This document shows positions 33,169 through 41,102 of a stretch of DNA of 64,000 nt, piece by piece. The notes under the pieces are model-generated. The model was not told the DNA's origin. It worked only from the letters and a program-made list of their open reading frames with translations, and searched no databases. The translations under genes were made by a program, and so were the position numbers. The DNA is from Arthrobacter yangruifuii (GTDB taxonomy: Bacteria > Actinomycetota > Actinomycetes > Actinomycetales > Micrococcaceae), in assembly GCF_009192775.1 (NCBI RefSeq), contig NZ_VTFX01000001.1:434001-498000 (forward strand), in the 5' to 3' direction. The first letter of the stretch is position 1; every line of letters begins with the position of its first letter.

Positions 33169-33879
33169 TCAGGGCGCCAGGACCGTGGAACCTTCCTGCG
33201 GCAACACGTTCTCCCGCGGCAGGAACGTGCGGCCGCGGACGGGTTTCTCGCCGAAGGACCGGAAGACCAGCGGCAGTCCGCGGGCGGTCCACGGATCGGG
33301 TCCGTCCATGGCCTGCACATGCACGTGCGGCTGGGTCGAGTTCCCGGAGTTTCCGCAGTCCCCGAGGTGCTGGCCTTCCTCCACGTACTGCCCGGAGCTC
33401 ACCCGGATAGAGCCCGATTTCAGGTGCATCACGCCGACCACAGCGCCGCCGTCGGGCACCTGGCCCGCGCCGCCGTCGGGCGCCTGGATGAGGACGTAGT
33501 TCCCGGCAATCGCTCCGGCGCCTTGCCGCAGCCGGGCCTGCTGGCCGAGCAGATAGGGGATGAGGGTTAGCTGCGACCGTCGGGCTTCATGGTCGGGCTC
33601 GCCGTCGCGGACGGTCACAACCTGGCCGGCAACCGGAGCCAGGATGGGACGGCCGAAGGCAAAGAAGAGCTCCGGCGGCTCGGTGCCTACCGCGGTGTGC
33701 CAGCTGACCCAGGGTGCCGTCCGCCCGGACTTGTCCACGCACACAAAGTCGATGGCGTAGGTGGTTGCGAGGAGATGGCTCCCGTGGCTGGGCACCCGGC
33801 GCAGCGGGCTGTTCTGCACCTTCCATGTTCCGGTAAACGGGAGGGCGAGCTCCAGCGGGGCGGCGGGGGTGTTCATCAT
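33169..33879 (-). CDS. M23-like metallopeptidase domain protein
   Basis: This 236-residue protein is without a clear signal peptide. The fold follows LytM/M23: HLLATTYAIDFVCVDKSGRT (HxxxxxxxD-type ligands), GRPILAPVAGQVVTVRDGEP, GNYVLIQAP, VMHLKSGSIRVSSGQYVEEG, HLGDCGNSGNSTQPHVHVQA with the closing HxH. Secreted M23 enzymes cut peptidoglycan cross-bridges, but the lack of an export signal and the long LTLIPYLLGQQARLRQGAGA insert make a cytoplasmic or non-classical role possible. It stands alone between two noncoding stretches. Confidence 0.8.
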   Translation of the reverse strand: MMNTPAAPLELALPFTGTWKVQNSPLRRVPSHGSHLLATTYAIDFVCVDKSGRTAPWVSWHTAVGTEPPELFFAFGRPILAPVAGQVVTVRDGEPDHEARRSQLTLIPYLLGQQARLRQGAGAIAGNYVLIQAPDGGAGQVPDGGAVVGVMHLKSGSIRVSSGQYVEEGQHLGDCGNSGNSTQPHVHVQAMDGPDPWTARGLPLVFRSFGEKPVRGRTFLPRENVLPQEGSTVLAP

Positions 33880-34098
33880 GGTTCCCTTTATAGGGTTCGC
33901 GGACCCTCGTGCGCGATGACCTGTGCGGGTTTGACCCCGAGTTTGGCCCGGATGGTGCCGCAGGTTCAGGGGACGAGCCTAACCCGAAAGTGCACTGAGG
34001 GCGCGGGCGCGGCGACCAACTCCCTAACTCCCCGGCAGCGTCTCCGGCGTAGACCCACGGAACAAGCGGGGGTACACGGAACCCGCTGTCCCGTGTAG

Positions 34099-34120
34099 AT
34101 TACTTCGCATGCGAAATAAT
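34099..34120. promoter_or_regulatory. MarR-type operator overlapping a leaderless start
   Basis: ATTA-C-TTCGCATGCGAA-A-TAAT forms a 22-bp palindrome with a perfect 12-bp core. The ATG of the downstream gene lies at its exact centre (34109-34111). A TAGATT -10 box (34096-34101) sits 7 nt upstream of that ATG and no ribosome binding site is present, so transcription and translation probably start together. A MarR dimer bound here would block the promoter. Confidence 0.75.
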
Positions 34121-35005
34121 AGTGTGGCGGCTGTCACGTCCGAACGAATCAGCATCCCCGTCCCTGCGGGCGGTGCGCTCGCCGGCACCGTGCGCCTGCC
34201 GGCCGACGACGCGCCCCGCGCTGCCGTCGTCATCCACCCGGCCACAGCCGTGGCCGAGCGCCTCTACACCGGTTTCAGCGAATACCTGGCCGAAAACGGG
34301 TACGCGGTGCTCACCTACGACTACCGCGGAACCGGTGCCTCCGGCAGTCCGAAGGCCAACCGGAAGCTGCGGATGCGGGACTGGATGAGTCAGGACGTTC
34401 CGGCCGCCGCGGAGTGGGTGTCCGCGCGGTTCCCGGAGCTGCCGCGCCTGGCCGTCGGGCACAGCATCGGCGGGCATGCGATGGCCCTGGATAACGGCAC
34501 CGACGGACTGCTGGGGTTCGTGGCCGTGGCTTCGCACGCCGGTGTCACCCGAGCCATCCAGAATCCGAAGGAACGGCTGCGCGTGGGACTGGTCCTGCGG
34601 GTCCTCGGTCCGGTCACCAGTCGGCTGCTCGGCGCAGTGCCGGGCCGGAAAATGGGCCTGGGCGAGGACATGCCCGGCGGCGCCATGCTCGAGTGGAGCT
34701 CCTGGTCCCGCCGGCCCAACTACTTCTTCGACGATCCGAGCATGGACGCCGCCGAACGCGCAGCCCGGGTCAAGGCCGAGGTCCTGTCCATCGGCTTCAC
34801 CGACGACCTCTGGGCCACGCCGGGACAGATCGACGCCATCTACGGCCGGCTCACCAACGCCGCGCTGGAGCGGCGCACCTACTCGCCAGACGACGCCGGG
34901 GTGCCCGCGATCGGGCATATGGGCTTCTTCCGGCGCGGCGTCAAGGACAAGCTGTGGCCTGAGATCCTCACCTGGCTGGACGGACGGATCGCGAACCGGA
35001 CATGA
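34109..35005 (+). CDS. Alpha/beta hydrolase
   Basis: This 298-residue serine hydrolase has a putative leaderless ATG 34109; in-frame GTG 34124 is an alternative. Fold markers are AVVIHPATAVAERLYTGFSE (oxyanion side), YDYRGTGASG, the nucleophile elbow AVGHSIGGHAMAL and the catalytic His in IGHMGFFRRGVK. The Asp is likely in SIGFTDDLWATP. The family here resembles small esterases/COG4757-type hydrolases. No signal peptide is seen. It is followed by a MarR gene in an ATGA overlap, and the shared operator at its start implies induction by the MarR ligand, perhaps its own substrate. Confidence 0.88.
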   Translation: MRNNSVAAVTSERISIPVPAGGALAGTVRLPADDAPRAAVVIHPATAVAERLYTGFSEYLAENGYAVLTYDYRGTGASGSPKANRKLRMRDWMSQDVPAAAEWVSARFPELPRLAVGHSIGGHAMALDNGTDGLLGFVAVASHAGVTRAIQNPKERLRVGLVLRVLGPVTSRLLGAVPGRKMGLGEDMPGGAMLEWSSWSRRPNYFFDDPSMDAAERAARVKAEVLSIGFTDDLWATPGQIDAIYGRLTNAALERRTYSPDDAGVPAIGHMGFFRRGVKDKLWPEILTWLDGRIANRT

Positions 35006-35520
35006 CCGCGGGCGACGGCGGCGGCGGGACGGGTGACGGCGGACGGACGGGTGACGGCGGCGGCGGGACGGGTGACGGCGGCCGGATGGACGACGGCGGC
35101 CGACAGCGGGCTCCGCGGCTGATCTTCCTGACGCTGACCGCCGAGCGGAGGCTGCGGCGGTGGATCGGACGCCGGGGTGAGGACCGCGGCCTCAGCGCGC
35201 CGGCCGCCGGCGTGCTGCTGTATCTGTCCGCCTGTCCCGGGGCGAGCACCGGCGAGGTGGCTGAAGCCGTGGACGCCTCGCCGGCCGGGCTGAGCGGGCT
35301 GCTGTCCCGGCTGGAGAGAGCCGGTCTCCTCACCCGGTCACCGGATCCGGCGGACCGCCGGATCGTCCGGGTGTACCTGACCGCCGACGGGAAGGCCGCG
35401 CTCGGCGTCGTGAAGTCCGCCCTAAGCGAGCTGAATGGAAAGGTCACCGACGGGTTCAGCGCCGAGGAGCTGGCCGTCGTCGCGCGCTGGCTGCAGCACG
35501 TGGGGAGGGTGCTGGATTAG
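35002..35520 (+). CDS. MarR family transcriptional regulator
   Basis: This 172-residue protein overlaps the hydrolase gene by ATGA. The winged helix-turn-helix spans about residues 55-130: GLSAPAAGVLLYLSACPGAS, EVAEAVDASPAGLSGLLSRL, ERAGLLTRSPDPADRRIVRV (the DxRxxxv wing). The first 34 residues are an unusual Gly/Asp-rich tail made by a 39-nt tandem repeat; ATG 35086 at its end could be the true start. It probably represses its own operon at 34099-34120. Confidence 0.9.
   Translation: MTAGDGGGGTGDGGRTGDGGGGTGDGGRMDDGGRQRAPRLIFLTLTAERRLRRWIGRRGEDRGLSAPAAGVLLYLSACPGASTGEVAEAVDASPAGLSGLLSRLERAGLLTRSPDPADRRIVRVYLTADGKAALGVVKSALSELNGKVTDGFSAEELAVVARWLQHVGRVLD
35011..35088 (+). repeat. 39-nt tandem repeat in the MarR N-terminus
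   Basis: Two near-identical 39-nt units (35011-35049 and 35050-35088) encode GDGGGGTGDGGRT and GDGGGGTGDGGRM. Each unit is itself built of a GACGGCGG submotif. The array keeps frame and is a likely site of length variation. Confidence 0.85.
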
Positions 35521-35660
35521 TCCGGGTCTGCGAGGAAACCCCGCAGGGCAACGATGAAACCCGTCCGCTTCCGAGGCCTAAGTTCCATGACCTGCAGGCA
35601 CGCCCAATTGCCGGACAAGCCCTGCGCGGGAACCAGGTCACCGACCACGAGCGAGGTGGT
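35517..35660 (-). pseudogene. Possible truncated gene fragment
   Basis: Read leftward from about 35660, a short frame gives SLVVGDLVPAQGLSGNWACL, then QVMELRPRKRTGFIVALRGF and a stop. The GDLV...W..VQV..L pattern is protein-like and vaguely recalls Imm26-type immunity proteins. It is only about 45 residues, overlaps the MarR stop region and has no good start. I treat it as a decayed fragment with low confidence. Confidence 0.25.
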
Positions 35661-35715
35661 GGAAGTCGGTGAGAAAGGGAACCTCGGTGTTATTGGAGGC
35701 TCGGGCCGAGCCGGC

Positions 35716-35916
35716 TCAGACCGGGCCCGGGCGGAATCCCCGGTAGCCAAGTACTACGGCGAGGCTGAGCCAGATGGTGGCGGAAACGTAGTCGAACCAT
35801 TCCGATGCGTTGCCGAAAGCAAGTATTGAGAACATCAACATGGCGACCGCACCACAGAAATACATGATGGCGTTACTTGAGCGGTTGTTGGATTCAGTGC
35901 CCCCGGGAATTGTCAT
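35716..35916 (-). CDS. Small membrane protein, hypothetical
   Basis: This 66-residue frame starts at ATG 35916 and begins MTIPGGTESNNRSSNAIMYF. Two hydrophobic helices (about 15-34 and 41-57) are joined by a short polar turn (NASEWFDY), and the end is basic (YRGFRPGPV). There is no strong ribosome binding site and the family is not recognised. The plan matches the other tiny two-helix proteins in this window. It may be real on the basis of hydrophobic periodicity, but independent support is lacking. Confidence 0.5.
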   Translation of the reverse strand: MTIPGGTESNNRSSNAIMYFCGAVAMLMFSILAFGNASEWFDYVSATIWLSLAVVLGYRGFRPGPV

Positions 35917-36189
35917 GCTCGGAAGAATACCTTGTTCCACGCAGCATGCTGTTGAACAGAACGGGGGGGAGGCCCCGATGGTGACGGCGCATGCGCCAAG
36001 ACCCCAGCGACTGGACTCCCGTAAGCACCGAGCGGCTGCTGCTGCGCCGGGGCCGGTACATCCACGTGGTTATCCGTTAAACAAATACGAGGTATCCCAA
36101 TTAGTCTCTTCCTGACATAGCCAGGCTCCTTCACAGTGGTTGGAACGTGATGCACGTCACGCTTCCCTTTGACTGTCAATGGAGACCCG

Positions 36190-37359
36190 ATGAGAAGCAT
36201 GAAGCCGATGAAGGTCCGCGGCGCACTCGGCGCCTTACTGATTGCCAGCCTCGCTCTGGCATCCTGCAGTACGGCAACTGCAGAGGATGAACCCGCTGAC
36301 GCACCATCCGCTTCGGCAGCAACCTCCGGGAGCACCGACGCCTTGGCTGCCGCATATGAAGGGACGGTCGGCACCCCGCCCACCGAATCGGTTCCAGTCC
36401 CCGAAGACCTCACGGCTTGGATTGTCTCCTGCGGACAGTCACAGGTGACGTGCTCGACACCTTCCCAGGCAGCGGCGGATGCGGCGGAAGCCATCGGCTG
36501 GCAAAGCAACATCTGTGACGGCCAACTCAATCCCAACGGCTGGGCAAGCTGCATTCGTCAGGGTGTGGGGGCCAACGCGGACGTCATCCTTGTGATGGGC
36601 CAGGACTGCTCCAGTTTCCAAGGCCCCCTCGAGGAAGCCCGTGCGGCAGGAATTACGACGGTGGGGGTCGGAGCCAACGACTGTGACATCGACGGCGGCG
36701 AACCGCTGTACTCCGGCATCACCAAGAAGCTGGACGGACTGGACAACGAGCAGTGGTGGAACATGGTCGGCAAACTGCAGGCAGACTGGCTGATCGGCCA
36801 GACCGACGGCGATCTGAAACTGCTGGAAGTGACGTTCGCCGACGCCAGGTTTGGACCCTGGATCAGCGCCGGCCTGAACGCCGAACTTGAGGACTGTGAC
36901 ACCTGCGAAGTGGTGGGAACACTGCAGCTGAGCAACCAGGACGCGGCGAGCGGCACCATGGCGCAGAAGCTCTCCACCGCCCTGCTCCAGGCGCCGGATG
37001 CCAACGCCATCTCCGTTCCGCTGGACGGCTGGTTCCTGGCAGGTCTCTCGCAGGCCATTGTGTCTTCCCAGCGTTCTGACGATCTGGCCGTCATCGGCAC
37101 CTTCGGGCAACGCAGCAACCTGGACCTGATTGCGGCAGGCGAAGGCCAGGATGCATCCGTTACGTTCAGCCTGGAGTGGGACGGGTGGTCCGGTGTGGAC
37201 ACCGCTCTGAGGCTGCTCGCTGACCAGGAGATTGCCGCCTCCGGCGTCGGGCTCCAGGTAGTGGACGCGGAAACCAACATGCCCGCGGACGGCACCGCCT
37301 TCACGTATAACCCGGAAATCGATTTCAAGCAGGCTTATCTGGAGGCTTGGGGCGAGTAG
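36190..37359 (+). CDS. Sugar-type ABC transporter substrate-binding lipoprotein
   Basis: This encodes 389 residues from ATG 36190, 5 nt after GGAG. A lipoprotein signal peptide ends in the lipobox LALASC (Cys near residue 26), followed by an Ala/Ser-rich acidic linker. The periplasmic-binding fold type I is visible in TAWIVSCGQSQVTCSTPSQA, DVILVMGQDCSSFQGPLEEA, AGITTVGVGANDC and AISVPLDGWFLAGLSQAIVS. Extra Cys residues (near 82, 89, 112, 125 and later CDTC) suggest disulfides not typical of sugar receptors. It opens a three-gene importer operon (stop overlaps the ATPase start). The ligand is unknown, and an aromatic compound is possible given the neighbours. Confidence 0.87.
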   Translation: MRSMKPMKVRGALGALLIASLALASCSTATAEDEPADAPSASAATSGSTDALAAAYEGTVGTPPTESVPVPEDLTAWIVSCGQSQVTCSTPSQAAADAAEAIGWQSNICDGQLNPNGWASCIRQGVGANADVILVMGQDCSSFQGPLEEARAAGITTVGVGANDCDIDGGEPLYSGITKKLDGLDNEQWWNMVGKLQADWLIGQTDGDLKLLEVTFADARFGPWISAGLNAELEDCDTCEVVGTLQLSNQDAASGTMAQKLSTALLQAPDANAISVPLDGWFLAGLSQAIVSSQRSDDLAVIGTFGQRSNLDLIAAGEGQDASVTFSLEWDGWSGVDTALRLLADQEIAASGVGLQVVDAETNMPADGTAFTYNPEIDFKQAYLEAWGE

Positions 37360-39014
37360 TGGCTGCGCATAACGAACACCGCCGTTCCGTGCCCGCGGCA
37401 GCCGCGGGCACGGAACGGCCGGGTGAGCACGCGGGGACCGTTGCCTTGGCCGCGCACGGGCTGGTGAAGTCATTCGCCGGCGCCCCAGCGCTGTCGGGAG
37501 TGGACCTGACGGTCAGCGGGGGAACGATCCATGCGCTGCTCGGGGGCAACGGCTCGGGCAAATCGACGCTGATCAAGTGCCTCGCCGGCGTCTACCAGGC
37601 CGATGCAGGAACGATCAGCATCCACGGCGAAAACCTTCCGGCCCGGCAGGTGACCCCGCGCCGCGCACGTGCCGCCGGACTGAGGTTTGTTCATCAGGAT
37701 CTTGGCCTGTTCGACTCCTTGAGTGTGGCGGAGAATTTTGCATTGGACGCGGGTTTCCCCACCAATCCGCTGCATGGAATCCGTTGGCGGGAATTGCAGA
37801 ACCGGGTGGACGGGCTGCTTGCGCACTACGCCATAGCGGTCCGGGCAACCGACCGACTGGGTTCGCTGCGGCCCAGCCAAAAAACCATGGTGGCGGTGGC
37901 ACGGGCCCTCGCCGACCAGCAGGAGAGCGAATACACGCTGCTTCTGGACGAGCCGACGGCGTCTCTGGCTGAGGACGAGTCCAGGGAACTGATGGCGGCA
38001 CTGCGCTCCCGTGCCAACCACGGGCAGACCATCGTGCTGGTGACGCACCGTTTCCGTGAAATCGAGGAAGTGGCAGACCACGTCACAGTGCTCCGCGACG
38101 GCATCGTTGCCGGCGGCGGACCCGTGGCTGATACGTCCATCGCTGCCATCGTCGACATGATGTCGGGCGCCAGTCTGACCGCCGGTTCCGCCGGCGTTGA
38201 GGCTGCGCTTCGAACTCCGGCGCCGCCGGCTCAGGGGGCCGGCGCGCGGAGTCCCCTCTTTGAAGGCAGGGATCTTTCCAGATTCCCGCTGAGCGACGTA
38301 AACCTTTCGGTGGCATCCGGTGAAATTGTGGGACTGGCCGGACTGGCCGGTTCAGGCCGCTCTACCGTCCTGCGAGCGATTTTCGGAGACACCGCGCTGA
38401 CCGGCGGAAGCATGAGCCTGGACGGGGCGCCCCATGAACCGTCCTCTCCCGCGGACGCGGTCCGTTCCGGCGTCGTCTTCGTACCGGAAAACCGCCACCG
38501 GGACGCAGCCTTCCTGGACCTCGGAGTCCGGGAAAATGCCTCCGCCACCGTCATCGGGCGCTACTGGCGCAGGCTCGTGATGAACCTGCGGATGGAACGC
38601 GATGAGACCCACCGGCTGCTGGCCGACCATTCTGTTCGCGCTGACGGAATAGAGATCCCGATCAGCAGGCTCTCCGGCGGCAACCAGCAGAAGGTGATCC
38701 TGGCACGCTGGTTGCGGCGAAAGCCCCGGCTGCTCCTGCTCGACGAACCAACCCAGGGGGTCGATGTGACCTCCCGCCGGGATATCTACCGGTCGCTGCG
38801 GGACATCGCAGCACAAGGGTGCGGAGTGCTGGTGGCCTCCAGCGACCTCGACGAACTCGCCGAGCTGTGCGATCGGATCCTGGTCCTGGTGGAAGGCCAT
38901 ATCGTCGCCGATCTTGACCCCGCAGACACCGGACGCAGTGCACTTGCCGCCGCCGTGATGGCCGCAGATCACACCCCCGTGCACCTCAGGAAGGACCAGA
39001 AGACTAATGGATAG
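37359..39014 (+). CDS. Sugar-type ABC transporter ATP-binding protein (two NBDs)
   Basis: This encodes 551 residues from GTG 37359, whose first base is the last of the preceding TAG. It is an RbsA/MglA-type fusion of two nucleotide-binding domains. NBD1 has Walker A LGGNGSGKSTLIKC and Walker B TLLLDEPTASL, with a degenerate signature (LRPSQKTMVAVARAL). NBD2 has a degenerate P-loop LAGLAGSGRSTVLR but a canonical LSGGNQQKVILARWL and LLLLDEPTQGVDV. Degenerate sites of this kind are usual in the CUT2 class. It energises the permease encoded next, overlapping it by 8 bp. Confidence 0.93.
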   Translation: MAAHNEHRRSVPAAAAGTERPGEHAGTVALAAHGLVKSFAGAPALSGVDLTVSGGTIHALLGGNGSGKSTLIKCLAGVYQADAGTISIHGENLPARQVTPRRARAAGLRFVHQDLGLFDSLSVAENFALDAGFPTNPLHGIRWRELQNRVDGLLAHYAIAVRATDRLGSLRPSQKTMVAVARALADQQESEYTLLLDEPTASLAEDESRELMAALRSRANHGQTIVLVTHRFREIEEVADHVTVLRDGIVAGGGPVADTSIAAIVDMMSGASLTAGSAGVEAALRTPAPPAQGAGARSPLFEGRDLSRFPLSDVNLSVASGEIVGLAGLAGSGRSTVLRAIFGDTALTGGSMSLDGAPHEPSSPADAVRSGVVFVPENRHRDAAFLDLGVRENASATVIGRYWRRLVMNLRMERDETHRLLADHSVRADGIEIPISRLSGGNQQKVILARWLRRKPRLLLLDEPTQGVDVTSRRDIYRSLRDIAAQGCGVLVASSDLDELAELCDRILVLVEGHIVADLDPADTGRSALAAAVMAADHTPVHLRKDQKTNG

Positions 39015-40077
39015 CAGCCACGCACCGGCAGGATCCCTCGAGGCCCGTGAAGCCACAGTCGCCGGTCCGGCCGGGTCGGAAAGCTCCCGGTCCCGGCCAC
39101 AACGCAGGTCGGGAGGCCGGCTTCCGGGCGCGCACCTGGAACGTTTTGCCCTGCCGCTGCTGCTGGTCCTGATCATCGCCTTCTTCGGTGTTTTCCCGGC
39201 CAGCTCCACTGTCTTTCTCAGCGGAGCCAACGTCTCGGTGGTGCTGGCAAACCAGTCCGTCGTTACCCTTGTCGCCCTCGCCCTGATATTTCCCCTTGTG
39301 GCAGGACACTTTGATTTCTCGGTTGGCGGTATCGCGGTCCTGAGCAGCGTAGTCACTGCAGCTTCCATGGCGCATTTTTCGCTGCCGCTGTGGTTGTCCT
39401 GCCTGCTCGGCGTGGCAGTAGCTGCCGTTGTGGGAGCGGTAAACGGACTGCTGGTGGCACGGTTTGGGATGAACGCCTTCGTCTCCACCCTCGGCATGGC
39501 CACACTTCTGGGCGGACTCATCCAGTGGTACACCGGCGGGCTAGCCATCATCGGCGTGGATCCGGCGTTCACTACGTTCGGCAGCAGCGCCTGGCTGGGC
39601 CTGCCGCGGGTGGTGTTCGTGGTGGCAGTGCTCGCTTTCCTGGCCTGGTATCTCCTGACACACACTCCCTTCGGCCGCGCCCTGTACGCCATTGGGTCCA
39701 ATAACCGGGCCGCCGTCCTGGTGGGCCTGCCGCTGCGCCGCTACACCCAGACCGCCTTTTGCCTCTCCGGAACCCTGGCCGGGCTGGCAGGAGTCATCCT
39801 TGCGGCACGAACGGGCGGAGCCAATGCGGACAACGGAACCTACCTGCTTTTCCCTGCCTTGGCAGCTGTCTTTCTGGGAGCAACCGCCATACTGCCGGGC
39901 CGTTTCAACGTGGTCGGAACAGTGGTCGGAGTGCTGTTCGTCGCGGTCAGCGTCAGCGGCCTGACACTGAGCGGCGCCGCCAACTGGGTGGACCAGGTCT
40001 TTAACGGCGTGGCGCTTCTTATCGCCGTCGGGCTGTCCAGTTATCTCGGCCGGCGCCGTTCGGGCCAAGGGACGTAG
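39007..40077 (+). CDS. Sugar-type ABC transporter permease (RbsC-like)
   Basis: This 356-residue protein has eight to ten predicted membrane helices after a basic Ser/Pro-rich cytoplasmic tail (about 1-45). CUT2 permease hallmarks include FPLVAGHFDFSVGGIAVLSS, GAVNGLLVARFGMNAFVSTL with GMATLLGGLIQWYTGG, and FGRALYAIGSNNRAAVLVGL (the coupling helix contacting the ATPase). It would import the ligand captured by the lipoprotein. It is translationally coupled to the ATPase gene by an 8-bp overlap and ends 64 bp before a LysR gene on the same strand. Confidence 0.93.
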   Translation: MDSSHAPAGSLEAREATVAGPAGSESSRSRPQRRSGGRLPGAHLERFALPLLLVLIIAFFGVFPASSTVFLSGANVSVVLANQSVVTLVALALIFPLVAGHFDFSVGGIAVLSSVVTAASMAHFSLPLWLSCLLGVAVAAVVGAVNGLLVARFGMNAFVSTLGMATLLGGLIQWYTGGLAIIGVDPAFTTFGSSAWLGLPRVVFVVAVLAFLAWYLLTHTPFGRALYAIGSNNRAAVLVGLPLRRYTQTAFCLSGTLAGLAGVILAARTGGANADNGTYLLFPALAAVFLGATAILPGRFNVVGTVVGVLFVAVSVSGLTLSGAANWVDQVFNGVALLIAVGLSSYLGRRRSGQGT

Positions 40078-40141
40078 TGGAAGGGCAGCTCTACCGCCCC
40101 GCCGGGAAGAAGCAAGTAGCCGCTCGCCTATGCTGTCCCGC

Positions 40142-41098
40142 ATGAAGTCCATCGATCTGAACCTCCTGCCGACGCTTCAGGCCCTGCTGCGGCTGCGGAA
40201 CGTGTCCCGGGCCGCGGAGCATCTGCAGCTGAGTCAGCCGGCGACAAGCGCCGCCCTCTCCCGGCTGCGCCGCTATTTCGACGACGAACTGCTCGTCCGT
40301 TCCGGCAGGCACTTCCAGCTCACCCCGCTGGCGCAGGACCTGGTCCCGCTGGTGGACGAGGCGTTGCAGGGCCTGGACCGGGTCACCGGCATCCGGAGCA
40401 GGTTCAATCCCTTCACCAGCGACCGCGAGTTCACCATCGCGGCGTCGGACTACGCAGCAACGGTGATACTGGAACCGCTGCGCCGCATCCTGCAGGTCGA
40501 GGCACCTGGTGTCAGCGTGAACGTTGTCTCGGGAGATGCGATGCCCCTGCACCAGGCCGATTTCACCCGCTGCGACCTGATGGTCGGACCCACCGGGTAC
40601 TCCCTGCCCGGGGAGAAAAAAGCGGTCTTCCGGGACAGCTTCGTGGCGGTGGTCGATTCCGGGAACCCCATCCTGCAGGCGGACACCCTCACCGCGGAGG
40701 AGCTCGGCAGGCTCCCGCACGCCGTGGGCAACTTCGGCGCATCGATCAAAACCCCTGCGGACCTCTTCTGGGAAACGCTGGGGGTTAAACGCCGGGTCGC
40801 CGCGCAGGTATCCGGGTTGCTTGCCCTCCCGTTGCTCGTTGAAGGGACGGATCTGGTGGCGGTGGTTCCGAAAATGCTCGCCCTCAAATCGCAGCGGGGA
40901 GCAGGGATTTCGATCATCGAATTTCCCACGGAAACGGAACCCGTGCTGGTGGAGGCCATGTTCTGGCACCCCAGCCGGGCCCAGGACCCGGCGAACCTGT
41001 GGCTCCGTTCCGTGGTCCAGCGCGCCTGCGCGCAGCGGCACCCGGAGAGCACCGTCGTGACCCGCCTGGCGGAGGTCGGCGGAACTCTGCGCCCCTGA
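40142..41098 (+). CDS. LysR family transcriptional regulator
   Basis: This encodes 318 residues from ATG 40142, giving the classic start MKSIDLNLLPTLQALLRLRN and HTH VSRAAEHLQLSQPATSAALS with RLRRYFDDELLVRSGR. ATG 40130 lies four codons earlier, but TATGCT at 40129-40134 looks like a -10 box placed 7 nt before ATG 40142, suggesting a leaderless transcript. The C-terminal effector domain is of the PBP type (FTIAASDYAATVILEPLRRI). It lies convergent with the catabolic operon (4 bp between stops) and downstream of the ABC genes. It is a NodD/PcaQ-like candidate regulator of either unit. Confidence 0.92.
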   Translation: MKSIDLNLLPTLQALLRLRNVSRAAEHLQLSQPATSAALSRLRRYFDDELLVRSGRHFQLTPLAQDLVPLVDEALQGLDRVTGIRSRFNPFTSDREFTIAASDYAATVILEPLRRILQVEAPGVSVNVVSGDAMPLHQADFTRCDLMVGPTGYSLPGEKKAVFRDSFVAVVDSGNPILQADTLTAEELGRLPHAVGNFGASIKTPADLFWETLGVKRRVAAQVSGLLALPLLVEGTDLVAVVPKMLALKSQRGAGISIIEFPTETEPVLVEAMFWHPSRAQDPANLWLRSVVQRACAQRHPESTVVTRLAEVGGTLRP

Positions 41099-41102
41099 CG
41101 GT

